DNA of 46,338 nt from JBARDN01 sp050736695 (GCA_050736695.1 JBOHWH010000173.1:1-46338), one strand, 5' to 3'. Positions 24,796-33,133 are shown, counted from the first letter of the stretch. Translations and numbers: made by a program. The notes: generated by a model from the letters alone, not told the origin.

Positions 24796-25134
24796 ATGGA
24801 AGCGTTATCGCGTCACCGGTACATCAGAATTTCGCCGCGCAAGCTGAAGCTCGTGTGCGATCTGGTTGTCGGCAAGCCGGTAGGACAAGCGCTGTCGATT
24901 CTGGAGTTCACGCCCAAGAAGGGCGCGAAGTTCGTATCCAAGACTCTTCTGGCCGCGGTCGCAAATGCGCGCGATCAGCAGAACGTGGACGAGGACAAGC
25001 TGTTCGTTAAACGGGCGACTGCCGAAACCGGACCGACTTTGAAGCGCTCGCTTCCGCGCGCGCATATGCATGCAACGCCGATTCTCAAGCGCACCAGCCA
25101 TCTGACCGTAATCGTGGACGAGCGCGCTGTCTGA
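24796..25134 (+). CDS. rplV: Ribosomal protein uL22
   Basis: The 112-residue L22 has a beta-hairpin that lines the exit tunnel. It starts MEALSRHRYIRISPRKLKLV and ends with the hairpin region RSLPRAHMHATPILKRTSHL, in which the usual R-G-R of the hairpin is changed to HMHAT. The frame is open to 24694 inside rpsS, but that would add an Arg-rich non-homologous stretch; the ATG at 24796 matches the family start. Confidence 0.94.
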   Translation: MEALSRHRYIRISPRKLKLVCDLVVGKPVGQALSILEFTPKKGAKFVSKTLLAAVANARDQQNVDEDKLFVKRATAETGPTLKRSLPRAHMHATPILKRTSHLTVIVDERAV

Positions 25135-25143
25135 GGACTATCG

Positions 25144-25821
25144 ATGGGCCAGAAAGCACATCCGCGCGGGCTTAGACTCGGAATTATCGAGGGCTGGGAC
25201 TCGCGCTGGTTTTCCAGTCACGACTACACCGCGCTGCTTCATGAAGACATCAAGCTGCGCGATTTTATCAAGCGCCGCCTCTACCACGCGGGAATCTCGA
25301 AGATCGAGATCGAGCGGATGGCCAACAAGGCCAAGGTGAATATCTATACCGCGCGGCCGGGAATCGTGATCGGCAAAAAGGGCGTCGAGATCGACAAGCT
25401 CAAAGCCGATATCGCCAAGCTGATGAAGGGCAAGGACACATTCATCAATATCCACGAAGTCCGGCGTCCCGACCTCGATCCGCAGCTGGTCGCGGAAAAT
25501 ATCGCGCTTCAGCTCGAGCGCCGGGTCGCGTTTCGCCGTGCGATGAAAGAAGCGGTGACGCGTGCGATGCGGATGGGGGCGCAGGGGGTCAAAGTTCACG
25601 TCGCCGGACGCTTGGGCGGCGCGGAAATTGCCCGTCAGGAATGGTACAAAGAAGGCCGCGTGCCCTTGCAGACACTGCGCGCCGATGTCGCTTATGGGTT
25701 CGCCGAGGCGCGCACCACCTACGGCGTAATCGGAGTCAAAGTCTGGATCTTCCGCGGCGAAATTCTGACCCGCCAGGAAGAAGAAGCCAAGCGCACCGGG
25801 ATGGCGGCGCAGCAGCAGTAA
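25144..25821 (+). CDS. rpsC: Ribosomal protein uS3
   Basis: The 225-residue S3 lies at the mRNA entry site. It starts MGQKAHPRGLRLGIIEGWDS. A KH domain with GIVIGKKGVEIDKLKAD is followed by the C-terminal block VAGRLGGAEIARQEWYKEGR and TYGVIGVKVWIFRGE. Length and motifs are normal. Confidence 0.97.
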   Translation: MGQKAHPRGLRLGIIEGWDSRWFSSHDYTALLHEDIKLRDFIKRRLYHAGISKIEIERMANKAKVNIYTARPGIVIGKKGVEIDKLKADIAKLMKGKDTFINIHEVRRPDLDPQLVAENIALQLERRVAFRRAMKEAVTRAMRMGAQGVKVHVAGRLGGAEIARQEWYKEGRVPLQTLRADVAYGFAEARTTYGVIGVKVWIFRGEILTRQEEEAKRTGMAAQQQ

Positions 25822-25828
25822 TACGACC

Positions 25829-26254
25829 ATGCTCTCCCCCAAAAAAGTCAAATGGCGCAAGATGCAGAAGGGCCGCGTACGCGGCGCTGAATCGCGCGGA
25901 CTCGAGCTCGCTTTCGGCGACTACGGACTCAAAGCCACCGAGACGGCGCGAGTCGACGCGCGTGCGTTGGAAGCCGCGCGTATCGCGCTGACCCGGCATA
26001 TCAAGCGCGGCGGCCGCGTATGGATTCGCGTTTTCCCGGACAAGCCCTTCACCAAGAAACCCGCGGAAACCCGCATGGGCAAGGGCAAGGGCGGACCCGA
26101 GGGATGGACCGCGGTGGTGCGGCCCGGACGGATTTTGTTCGAGATGGAAGGGGTCGATCGGCCGACCGCGCGCGAAGCGATGCGGCTTGCGGCGCACAAG
26201 CTGCCGATCAAGACGATTGTCGTGGAACGCGAGGAGGGCGGTCTTGGAGCTTGA
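25829..26254 (+). CDS. rplP: Ribosomal protein uL16
   Basis: The 141-residue L16 contacts A-site tRNA. It starts MLSPKKVKWRKMQKGRVRG and contains RVWIRVFPDKPFTKKPAETR and MGKGKGGPEGWTAVV, the region carrying the conserved arginine that is hydroxylated in some bacteria. The end overlaps the TTG start of rpmC by 11 bases. Confidence 0.96.
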   Translation: MLSPKKVKWRKMQKGRVRGAESRGLELAFGDYGLKATETARVDARALEAARIALTRHIKRGGRVWIRVFPDKPFTKKPAETRMGKGKGGPEGWTAVVRPGRILFEMEGVDRPTAREAMRLAAHKLPIKTIVVEREEGGLGA

Positions 26255-26459
26255 CGAAATGCGGCAGATGGGTGCGGACGATCTACGCGTCAAGGAACGA
26301 GAGACGCGCGAAGAGATTTTCCGCCTGCGGCTCAAGCTGCGGACCAATCAGCTCGACAAGTCGGCGGCGCTTAGCGGCGCGCGGCGCAACCTTGCAAGAA
26401 TAATGACCGTGATCAAGCAGAAATCCGCGGACGCCGGCGGCGCCGCGAAAGCGAAGTAA
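26244..26459 (+). CDS. rpmC: Ribosomal protein uL29, probable TTG start
   Basis: The 71-residue L29 at the tunnel exit reads ELDEMRQMGADDLRVKERE after the start and contains EEIFRLRLKLRTNQLDKSA and ARRNLARIMTVI. I chose the TTG at 26244 because GAGGAGGG stands a few bases upstream (26231-26238) and no such site precedes the in-frame ATG codons at 26259 and 26268. The start lies inside rplP, so translation is probably coupled. A short Ala-rich tail ends the protein. Confidence 0.88.
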   Translation: MELDEMRQMGADDLRVKERETREEIFRLRLKLRTNQLDKSAALSGARRNLARIMTVIKQKSADAGGAAKAK

Positions 26460-26465
26460 TCAGCG

Positions 26466-26720
26466 ATGCGTGCACGAACCAAACGGCGCGAAGGGACAGT
26501 GGTCTCGGCCAAGATGACCAAGACCGTGGTGGTCCAGGTCGATCGCCTGGTCGAGCATCCGCTCTACGGAAAGCGGATGCGCCGGCGCAAGCGCTACATG
26601 GCGCACGACGAAACCAGCCAGTGCCACGAAGGCGACCGCGTCCAGATCACCGAGTCGCGTCCGATGAGCAAAAGCAAGCGCTGGCGGATCAGCAAGGTAA
26701 TCAAGCGGGCGGCGGGCTGA
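26466..26720 (+). CDS. rpsQ: Ribosomal protein uS17
   Basis: The 84-residue S17 is a primary 16S-binding protein. It has RREGTVVSAKMTKTVVVQVD, HPLYGKRMRRRKRYMAHDE and GDRVQITESRPMSKSKRW, all family-typical. It starts 6 bases after rpmC and closes the S10 group. Confidence 0.96.
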   Translation: MRARTKRREGTVVSAKMTKTVVVQVDRLVEHPLYGKRMRRRKRYMAHDETSQCHEGDRVQITESRPMSKSKRWRISKVIKRAAG

Positions 26721-26735
26721 GGATAAGAGAACGCG

Positions 26736-27104
26736 ATGATTCAGGTTCAATCAGTACTCGACGTCGCCGACAATTCGGGTGCCCGCAAGGTCATGTGTAT
26801 CAAGGTGCTCGGCGGATCGCGCCGGCGCTATGCCTCGGTGGGAGACGTGATTGTGGTCGCAGTCAAGGAAGCGATTCCCAACGCCAAGGTAAAAAAGGGC
26901 GACGTGGCTCGCGCCGTGATTGTGCGCACCGCGCGCGAGATCAGCCGCGACGACGGCAGCTATATTCGCTTTGACGGCAATTCGGCGGTGCTGATCGACG
27001 CGCAGCACGAACCGATCGGCACGCGCATTTTCGGGCCGGTTGCACGCGAGCTGCGCGCCAAAAAGTTCATGAAGATAATTTCGCTCGCACCAGAGGTTCT
27101 CTGA
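26736..27104 (+). CDS. rplN: Ribosomal protein uL14
   Basis: The 122-residue L14 forms part of an intersubunit bridge. It starts MIQVQSVLDVADNSGARKVM and ends with GTRIFGPVARELRAKKFMKI and ISLAPEVL. Length and sequence are canonical. It begins the spc group, and rplX starts one base after its stop. Confidence 0.97.
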   Translation: MIQVQSVLDVADNSGARKVMCIKVLGGSRRRYASVGDVIVVAVKEAIPNAKVKKGDVARAVIVRTAREISRDDGSYIRFDGNSAVLIDAQHEPIGTRIFGPVARELRAKKFMKIISLAPEVL

Positions 27105-27105
27105 G

Positions 27106-27450
27106 ATGGCGCCCGCAACTCGCGCAGCAAAATACAAGATCCGCAAGAACGACATGGTGATGGTCGTCAAAGGGCGCGATCGCGGCAAGACCGGCAAAGT
27201 GATGCGCGTGCTGGCGGAACGCGGACGCGTGGTCATCGAGCGGCTCAATATCGTAAAGCGCCACTCGAAACCCAAAGGCGCGGCCAGTCCCGGCGGAATC
27301 GTCGAGAAAGAAGCGCCGCTCAATATCGCCAACGTGATGTTCTTCTGCGACCGATGCAACGCGCCCGTGCGGCTGGCCGTAAAGCTGGCCGATGACAAGA
27401 CTCGAACCCGCGTATGCCGCCGATGCGGCGAAGCGGTGGGTAACGATTAA
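27106..27450 (+). CDS. rplX: Ribosomal protein uL24, with C-terminal zinc-ribbon cysteines
   Basis: The 114-residue L24 initiates 50S assembly. The KOW domain is KIRKNDMVMVVKGRDRGKTG, followed by RLNIVKRHSKP and SPGGIVEKEAPLNIANVMFF. The C-terminus has two CxxC pairs (CDRC and CRRC), the zinc-binding version seen in many non-enteric bacteria. The TAA stop overlaps the rplE ATG by one base. Confidence 0.96.
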   Translation: MAPATRAAKYKIRKNDMVMVVKGRDRGKTGKVMRVLAERGRVVIERLNIVKRHSKPKGAASPGGIVEKEAPLNIANVMFFCDRCNAPVRLAVKLADDKTRTRVCRRCGEAVGND

Positions 27451-28229
27451 TGGCCGACAAGAACGACAAAACCGAAAAGCCGCAGAAGGCCAAGAGTCCC
27501 GGCGCCGCAGCCAAGGGTCAGGCGCAAAAGGCCAAAGCCGCCAAGGACAAGGCCGAGCGTCAGGAACAGGCCGCGGCCGCCGCGGCGGCGCCGCGCGAGC
27601 CGGAACCGAAGATTCCGGCCCGGATGCGTCTGCGGTACGAGAGCGAGATCGTGCCCGCGCTGATGCGCGAGCTGAAGATCGAAAACAAGATGCGGGTGCC
27701 GCGGCTGTCGAAGATCACGATCAACATGGCGCTCAGCGAGGCGCGCGACAACGTCAAGGTGCTCGACCTCGCAGTCGAAGAGCTTGCGCAAATCTCCGGG
27801 CAGAAGCCGGTGCTGACGCGCGCGCGCAAGGCGATCTCTAATTTCAAGCTGCGCCAGGGGATGCCGATCGGAACGATGGTCACGCTCAGGCGCGAGCGGA
27901 TGTGGGAATTTTTCGACCGGCTGGTTAACGTCGCGTTGCCGCGCGTGCGCGATTTTCGCGGAATCAGCGACAAGGCGTTCGACGGACGCGGAAACTATTC
28001 GCTCGGCCTGCGCGAGCATACGATTTTTCCCGAACTCAATCTGGACAAGGTTGATAAGGTCAAGGGACTTACGATTTCAATCACTACCAGCGCGCGCAGC
28101 GACTTCGAGGGGCTGACCCTGTTGAAGGCGCTCGGGATGCCGTTTCGGAACCAGGCCGAACGTGAAGGCCAGCCGGCAACAGCGGCGCCCGCGCCGGCCA
28201 CACCGGCGGCGGCGCCCGCGCAGGCTTAA
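27450..28229 (+). CDS. rplE: Ribosomal protein uL5 with N- and C-terminal extensions
   Basis: The 259-residue L5 (usual length about 180) binds 5S rRNA. The conserved core starts at residue 59 (MRLRYESEIVPALMRELKIE) and contains KAISNFKLRQGMPIGTMVTL and DFRGISDKAFDGRGNYSLGL. Before it lie about 58 Lys/Ala/Gln-rich residues, after it about 25 Ala/Pro residues. The ATG at 27450 overlaps the rplX stop (TAATG), which favours this start. An ATG at 27624 would give a core-only protein but leave a 173-base gap in an otherwise tightly packed operon. Confidence 0.93.
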   Translation: MADKNDKTEKPQKAKSPGAAAKGQAQKAKAAKDKAERQEQAAAAAAAPREPEPKIPARMRLRYESEIVPALMRELKIENKMRVPRLSKITINMALSEARDNVKVLDLAVEELAQISGQKPVLTRARKAISNFKLRQGMPIGTMVTLRRERMWEFFDRLVNVALPRVRDFRGISDKAFDGRGNYSLGLREHTIFPELNLDKVDKVKGLTISITTSARSDFEGLTLLKALGMPFRNQAEREGQPATAAPAPATPAAAPAQA

Positions 28230-28243
28230 CGTGCAGAGGACCG

Positions 28244-28429
28244 ATGGCTAAGAAGTGCCTCAAAGTCAAGGCGTTACGCACCCCGAAGTTCAAGGTGCGC
28301 GCGCATAACCGCTGCCCGCTATGCGGGCGCTCGCGGGCCTTTTACCGGCGCTTCAAGATGTGCCGGCTATGCCTGCGAAAATTCGCCCTTAGAGGACAGC
28401 TTCCCGGCGTCGTCAAGGCGAGCTGGTAG
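28244..28429 (+). CDS. rpsN: Ribosomal protein uS14, short zinc-binding form
   Basis: The 61-residue S14 is the type Z form with two CxxC pairs (C24/C27 in RCPLCGRSRAFYRRF and C40/C43 in MCRLCLRKFAL), ending LPGVVKASW. It binds one zinc and sits in the 30S head. The position between rplE and rpsH is standard. Confidence 0.97.
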   Translation: MAKKCLKVKALRTPKFKVRAHNRCPLCGRSRAFYRRFKMCRLCLRKFALRGQLPGVVKASW

Positions 28430-28443
28430 AGAGTACCGGAATA

Positions 28444-28842
28444 ATGTCGAGGACCGATCCGATCGCAGAATTGCTGACCCGAATCCGCAACGCGATGCGT
28501 GCGCGGTACAATGAGGTCATTTTAGAACACTCGCGGCTGCGCGAAGCGATTTGCCGCGTGCTGGTGGCCGAAGGATTCCTCGACGGAGTCGAGGCCGGCG
28601 GCGAAGATCCCAAACGCAAGCTTATCATCAAGCTGCGCTACTCGGCCGCGCGCGAGCCGGTGATCAAGGGAATCCAGCGGGTCAGCAAGCCGAGCCTTCG
28701 GCGCTACGCCGGCGCCGGCGAGATTGCGAAGGCGCGCGGTGCGATGGGAGTGCATATTGTTTCGACGCCGCTCGGCGTGATGAGCGGGCGCGAGGCGCGC
28801 CGCAAGCGTGTCGGCGGAGAAATTCTCTGCCGGGTTTGGTAA
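28444..28842 (+). CDS. rpsH: Ribosomal protein uS8
   Basis: The 132-residue S8 is a primary 16S-binding protein and, in E. coli, represses the spc operon. It starts MSRTDPIAELLTRIRNAMRA and ends with the conserved block GVHIVSTPLGVMSGREARRK and VGGEILCRVW. Confidence 0.97.
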   Translation: MSRTDPIAELLTRIRNAMRARYNEVILEHSRLREAICRVLVAEGFLDGVEAGGEDPKRKLIIKLRYSAAREPVIKGIQRVSKPSLRRYAGAGEIAKARGAMGVHIVSTPLGVMSGREARRKRVGGEILCRVW

Positions 28843-28854
28843 ACGGAGCCGACG

Positions 28855-29406
28855 ATGTCGCGCATAGGAAGATTACCGGTAAAACTCGAAAAGGGCGTCA
28901 AGGCCGAGGTTTCCGGCACCACGATCAAGCTCGAAGGCCCCAAAGGCAAGCTGGAGCATCAGCTCCCGCCCGGTTTTACGGTTGAAATCAACGGCGGCGA
29001 GTTGATCGTCAAGCGCCCCGGCGATTCCAATCTGGAGCGTTCGCTGCACGGGCTTACGCGGAAGTTGATCGCGAACATGGCCGAAGGCACTAGCAAGGGT
29101 TTCACCAAGATTCTCGAGATCAACGGAGTCGGCTACCGCGCGGAAGCAAAGGGCACGCAGATTAATTTGAGCTTGGGATACTCGCATCCGATCGTGTATC
29201 AGTTGCCGCCGGGAGTGACCGCCAAAGTCGAGCGCCAGGTGATAATCACGCTGGAGAGCGCGGACCGCCAATTGCTCGGCTCGGTCGCATCAGAGGTGCG
29301 CGAGCTTAGGCCGCCGGAACCGTACAAGGGCAAGGGAATCAAGTACTCGACCGAAACGATTCGCCGCAAGGCGGGTAAAGCCGCTGCTGGATCGACTTCG
29401 GCGTAA
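28855..29406 (+). CDS. rplF: Ribosomal protein uL6
   Basis: The 183-residue L6 lies near the factor-binding site. It has two similar folds and shows SRIGRLPVKLEKGVKAEV, ILEINGVGYRAEAKGTQINL and the C-terminal motif RPPEPYKGKGIKYSTETIRR. The length is typical. Confidence 0.97.
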   Translation: MSRIGRLPVKLEKGVKAEVSGTTIKLEGPKGKLEHQLPPGFTVEINGGELIVKRPGDSNLERSLHGLTRKLIANMAEGTSKGFTKILEINGVGYRAEAKGTQINLSLGYSHPIVYQLPPGVTAKVERQVIITLESADRQLLGSVASEVRELRPPEPYKGKGIKYSTETIRRKAGKAAAGSTSA

Positions 29407-29439
29407 AGCGCATAAGCAGGGCACGAAGAGTCAAGAACG

Positions 29440-29802
29440 ATGCAATCACAGCGGGCAGAAAAACGGGGTTTGCGCAGACAGCGCGTGCGCCGCAAGGCGA
29501 CGGGCACCGATGCGCGGCCGCGGCTTTCGATCTACCGATCGCTCAATCATATCTACGCCCAGGTGATCTCCGACCAGAGCGGCAACACCATCGCGGCGGC
29601 TTCGACCCGGAGCGAGGCGGTGCGCGATGCGCTCAAGAGCAAGCGCAATCTTGCGGCGGCCAAAGCGGTCGGCAAGGCTATTGCCGAGAAGTGTCAGGCC
29701 GCTGGAATCCAGAGCGTGGTGTTCGACCGCAATGGCTTTCTCTATCATGGCCGGGTCAAGGCGCTGGCTGACGCGGCGCGCGAAGCCGGATTAAAATTCT
29801 GA
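29440..29802 (+). CDS. rplR: Ribosomal protein uL18
   Basis: The 120-residue L18 binds 5S rRNA. It has RPRLSIYRSLNHIYAQVISD, AKAVGKAIAEKCQAAGI and the C-terminal VVFDRNGFLYHGRVKALADA, ending AREAGLKF. Length and order (rplF-rplR-rpsE) are canonical. Confidence 0.97.
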   Translation: MQSQRAEKRGLRRQRVRRKATGTDARPRLSIYRSLNHIYAQVISDQSGNTIAAASTRSEAVRDALKSKRNLAAAKAVGKAIAEKCQAAGIQSVVFDRNGFLYHGRVKALADAAREAGLKF

Positions 29803-29817
29803 AAATCGAGGCACGAA

Positions 29818-30327
29818 GTGGCGCAACGCATTGACCCGCAAGGGCTCGAAATCAAGGAAAAGGTCGTCCACATCAACCGCGTCGCGAAGGTTGTGAAGGG
29901 CGGACGCCGTTTCAGCTTCTCGGCTCTGGTGGTCGCGGGCGATCACAACGGATTGGTCGGCTTCGGACTCGGCAAAGCCAACGAAGTTCCCGAGGCGATT
30001 CGCAAGGGCGTCGAGCGCGCCAAGAAGAGCCTGATCCGGGTGCCGCTGCGCAATGGCACTATCCCGCACGAAGTGGTTGGCCATTTCGGCGCGGGCCGAG
30101 TCGTGTTGCGTCCTGCCGCCGAAGGGACCGGAGTGATCGCGGCGGGCGGAGTGCGCGCGGTAGTTGAGTTGTGCGGAATCCGCAATATCCTGACCAAGCG
30201 GCTCGGATCGTCGAATCCGCACAATCTGGTCAAGGCAACCCTCGAGGCGCTGCTGGAACTTCGCAGCCCCGAAGATATTCTGAAGCTGCGCGCGCGTTCG
30301 GGCAGCGAGCGTCCCGAGGCGGCCTGA
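29818..30327 (+). CDS. rpsE: Ribosomal protein uS5
   Basis: The 169-residue S5 acts in decoding accuracy and mRNA unwinding. It starts from GTG with MAQRIDPQGLEIKEKVVHIN. Motifs are VVKGGRRFSFSALVVAGDH, GFGLGKANEVPEAIRKGVER and AEGTGVIAAGGVRAVVELCG. The length is normal. Confidence 0.96.
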   Translation: MAQRIDPQGLEIKEKVVHINRVAKVVKGGRRFSFSALVVAGDHNGLVGFGLGKANEVPEAIRKGVERAKKSLIRVPLRNGTIPHEVVGHFGAGRVVLRPAAEGTGVIAAGGVRAVVELCGIRNILTKRLGSSNPHNLVKATLEALLELRSPEDILKLRARSGSERPEAA

Positions 30328-30407
30328 GCCGGATTTAGCGCAGTCAAAAAGTTTTTGCGCAAAGAATCGGTCAAGCAGATAATCGATTACGTATTCGGTC
30401 TAATCAG

Positions 30408-30590
30408 ATGAGCGACACGATCCGAGTCAAACTGGTGCATAGTCCGATCGGGACCAATAAACGCGCGCGCGCAACCGTGCGCGGCTTGGGCCTGCACAAG
30501 GTCGGCAGCGAACGCGAACTCAAGCGCACCGCTCCGGTCGAAGGGATGATCAAGCGGCTTAAGCATCTGGTGGCCGTGATCGAGGGCTGA
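30408..30590 (+). CDS. rpmD: Ribosomal protein uL30
   Basis: The 60-residue L30 reads MSDTIRVKLVHSPIGTNKRA and then RATVRGLGLHKVGSERELKR, typical of the single-domain bacterial form. An 80-base AT-richer spacer separates it from rpsE. The ribosome binding site is not strong. Confidence 0.95.
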   Translation: MSDTIRVKLVHSPIGTNKRARATVRGLGLHKVGSERELKRTAPVEGMIKRLKHLVAVIEG

Positions 30591-30591
30591 A

Positions 30592-30638
30592 CCGCGCCGA
30601 GGCGCGGCAGTGTCACGCGGCAGGATTTACAGGATTTA
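30592..30638 (+). repeat. Small hairpin plus 9-base tandem repeat between rpmD and rplO
   Basis: CCGCGCC (30592-30598) and GGCGCGG (30601-30607) are perfectly complementary around GA. Then CAGGATTTA occurs twice in tandem (30621-30629 and 30630-30638), just before the rplO ribosome binding site (AGAGGACG). Similar CAGGATTTA-like units are common short repeats in bacterial spacers; a function is not evident. Confidence 0.55.
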
Positions 30639-30652
30639 ATTTAGAGGACGCG

Positions 30653-31120
30653 ATGAATCTCAGCGATTTGAAACCCTCGCCCCGCTCGAAGCATCGCATC
30701 AAGCGAATCGGACGCGGCATCGGCTCGGGCCACGGCAAGACCGCCGGCCGCGGGCATAAAGGTTTGGGCTCGCGCTCGCACGGCAACACTCCGCCGGGTT
30801 ACGAAGGCGGGCAAATGCCGTTGCAGCGGCGCACGCCCAAGCAGGGCTTTCGTCGCACGCAGCGGGCGCAGACGCGGCGCGAAAAGTTCGATCTGGTGAA
30901 TATCGCGAGCCTGTCGGGGTTCGCCGACGGCGCGACGATCGACGCGCCGGCGCTGGCCGAGCGCGGAATCGTGCGCAAAGGACGCAAGATCAAAATTCTC
31001 GGTTCGGGTGAGTTGAAGGCCAGGCTCACGATTCGCGCCGACGCTTTTTCCGTCAGCGCGCGCGAGAAGATCGCCGCCGCCGGCGGCAGCGCCGAGCTGA
31101 TCGCCCCGGCCAATGCCTGA
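30653..31120 (+). CDS. rplO: Ribosomal protein uL15
   Basis: The 155-residue L15 has the Gly/Arg-rich N-terminal arm (RIGRGIGSGHGKTAGRGHKG), GYEGGQMPLQRRTPKQGF and the C-terminal KIKILGSGELKARLTIRADA. The stop overlaps the secY ATG by one base (TGATG), so ribosomes probably pass directly to secY. Confidence 0.96.
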   Translation: MNLSDLKPSPRSKHRIKRIGRGIGSGHGKTAGRGHKGLGSRSHGNTPPGYEGGQMPLQRRTPKQGFRRTQRAQTRREKFDLVNIASLSGFADGATIDAPALAERGIVRKGRKIKILGSGELKARLTIRADAFSVSAREKIAAAGGSAELIAPANA

Positions 31121-32427
31121 TGCTTGACGGGTTCTCAAACGCCTCCCATATTCCGGAGCTGCGCCGCCGGCTGTTTTTTACGGCCATGATGCTGGCGGTG
31201 TTCCGGCTTGGCGTTGCGGTGCCGACGCCCGGAATCGACGGGCAGGCGCTCTCTTCATTTTTCGACGCGGCGCAAGGCACGATGTTCGGGTGGGTGAACC
31301 TGTTCTCGGGCGGCGCGCTCGAGCGCTTTTCGGTTTTTGCGCTCGGAATCATGCCCTACATCACGGTTGCGATTATTATCGATCTGCTCAAGGTCGCGTC
31401 GCCGTATATCGATGAGCTCTACAAGGAAGGCGAGGCCGGCCGCCGCAAGATATCGCAGTACACGCGTTACGCGACGGTGGGCCTTTCGATCCTGCAGGGC
31501 GCGATGATCGCGGTCGGACTCGAGCAGATCCAGGCGCCGGGCGGCGGCTCGGTGGTCTATTCGCCGGGACCGGCGTTTATCACGATGACGGTAATCACCG
31601 TCACGGCTGGTGCGATGTTCGTCATGTGGATCGGCGAGCAGATCACCGAACGCGGAATTGGCAACGGCATCTCGCTGGTGATCATGGCGGGAATCGTGGC
31701 GCGGCTGCCGAGCGCGCTGACCAGCACCGCGCAGTTTCTGCGCGAGGGTGAGATGAGCATCTTCACGTTCATCTTTATTCTTGCGGTCGCGGTCGGCGTC
31801 ACCGCGCTAATTGTGTATCTCGAGACCGCGCAGCGGCGCATTCCGATCCAGTACGCGCGCCGGGTAGTCGGGCGGCGCGTTTATGGCGGGCAGTCGTCGC
31901 ATCTGCCGCTCAAGATCAACACCTCGGGAGTTATTCCGCCGATTTTCGCGTCGTCGATCCTGGTCTTTCCGGCAACGGTCGCGCAATTTTTGCCGTCGCT
32001 TAAGGATTACTCGGCCTACTTGATGCCTGGCGGGTTTACCTACGACCTGATCTACGTCGTCCTGATCGTGTTCTTCTGTTATTTCTACACGGCGGTCACG
32101 TTCAACCCGGTTGACGTTGCCGATAATCTGAAAAAGTATGGCGGCTTTATTCCCGGGATCAGGCCGGGCCGCTACACGGCGGAATATATCGATCGGGTGC
32201 TGTCGCGGATCACGCTGGGCGGCGCGATTTATGTCAGCGCCGTATGCGTTCTGCCGACAATTTTGATTGCGCGCTTCAACGTGCCGTTCTACTTCGGCGG
32301 GACCGCGCTCTTGATCGTGGTTGGAGTCGCACTCGATACGGTGGCCCAGATCGAAACCCATCTGCTCACGCGCAATTACGAAGGATTCATGCGCCGCGGG
32401 CGGGTGAAATCGCGCAAGGGTGCTTAA
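31120..32427 (+). CDS. secY: Preprotein translocase channel subunit SecY
   Basis: The 435-residue integral inner-membrane protein has ten predicted membrane helices and forms the Sec channel with SecE and SecG. Landmarks are GVAVPTPGIDGQAL, the plug/TM2 region FSGGALERFSVFALGIMPYI, WIGEQITERGIGNGISLVIM and the cytosolic loop QRRIPIQYARRVVGRRVYGG that contacts ribosomes and SecA. The C-terminal loop FIPGIRPGRYTAEYIDRVLS is also present. The length is canonical. Confidence 0.97.
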   Translation: MLDGFSNASHIPELRRRLFFTAMMLAVFRLGVAVPTPGIDGQALSSFFDAAQGTMFGWVNLFSGGALERFSVFALGIMPYITVAIIIDLLKVASPYIDELYKEGEAGRRKISQYTRYATVGLSILQGAMIAVGLEQIQAPGGGSVVYSPGPAFITMTVITVTAGAMFVMWIGEQITERGIGNGISLVIMAGIVARLPSALTSTAQFLREGEMSIFTFIFILAVAVGVTALIVYLETAQRRIPIQYARRVVGRRVYGGQSSHLPLKINTSGVIPPIFASSILVFPATVAQFLPSLKDYSAYLMPGGFTYDLIYVVLIVFFCYFYTAVTFNPVDVADNLKKYGGFIPGIRPGRYTAEYIDRVLSRITLGGAIYVSAVCVLPTILIARFNVPFYFGGTALLIVVGVALDTVAQIETHLLTRNYEGFMRRGRVKSRKGA

Positions 32428-32430
32428 GCG

Positions 32431-33117
32431 GTGCGATTGGTATTGCTGGGTCCGCCCGGGGCGGGCAAAGGCACACAGGCGCGGATGCTGCGCGATCTGT
32501 CGGGTATCCCGCAGATCTCAAGCGGCGATTTGCTGCGCGCCGCGGTTCACGGCAAGACTCCGTTTGGCGTCGAAGCAGCGAGCTATATGGACCGCGGAGA
32601 GTTGGTCCCGGATGATCTGGTGTTGAATCTAATCGATGACCGGCTCTCCGGCGCCGACGCCGCGCACGGGTTTATCCTGGACGGCTTTCCGCGCTCAGTC
32701 GCGCAGGCCGAGGCGCTGCGTGCGATGCTCCTGAAGCGGCGCGGAAGGGCGCTGGATCGAGTGATCGCGTTCAACGTGCCGGACGAGGAAATAGTGCGCC
32801 GAGTCTCCGGACGGCGCACCTGCACCAAGTGCGGCGCCATGTATCACCTGGTGTCCGAGCCGCCCAGGAAGCCGGGCGTCTGCGACAAATGCGGCGGCAA
32901 GCTTTATTTGCGTGAGGATGACTCGGAAGCCACCGTGCGCAACCGGCTGAACATATACAACGCCACCACGCGTCCACTGCTCGACTATTACGGCGGCCTT
33001 GGCCTGCTGGCGCAGATTGACGGGATGGGCAAGACCGAAGAAGTCGAAGCGCGGATCGCCCAAGTGCTTGACGGACTCCTGTCCAAGGCCGCACGCGACA
33101 AGCTGCGAAGAAATTGA
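32431..33117 (+). CDS. adk: Adenylate kinase, zinc-binding LID type
   Basis: The 228-residue enzyme interconverts ATP + AMP and 2 ADP in the cytosol. The P-loop is LLGPPGAGKGTQA, and the AMP-binding region has SSGDLLRAAV and ILDGFPRSVAQAEAL. The LID carries two CxxC pairs (CTKC and CDKC), the zinc-stabilised long form. Translation starts at GTG 32431, 3 bases after the secY stop. The secY-adk-map-infA order is widely conserved. Confidence 0.95.
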   Translation: MRLVLLGPPGAGKGTQARMLRDLSGIPQISSGDLLRAAVHGKTPFGVEAASYMDRGELVPDDLVLNLIDDRLSGADAAHGFILDGFPRSVAQAEALRAMLLKRRGRALDRVIAFNVPDEEIVRRVSGRRTCTKCGAMYHLVSEPPRKPGVCDKCGGKLYLREDDSEATVRNRLNIYNATTRPLLDYYGGLGLLAQIDGMGKTEEVEARIAQVLDGLLSKAARDKLRRN

Positions 33118-33133
33118 AGCGCACGATTTTTTG

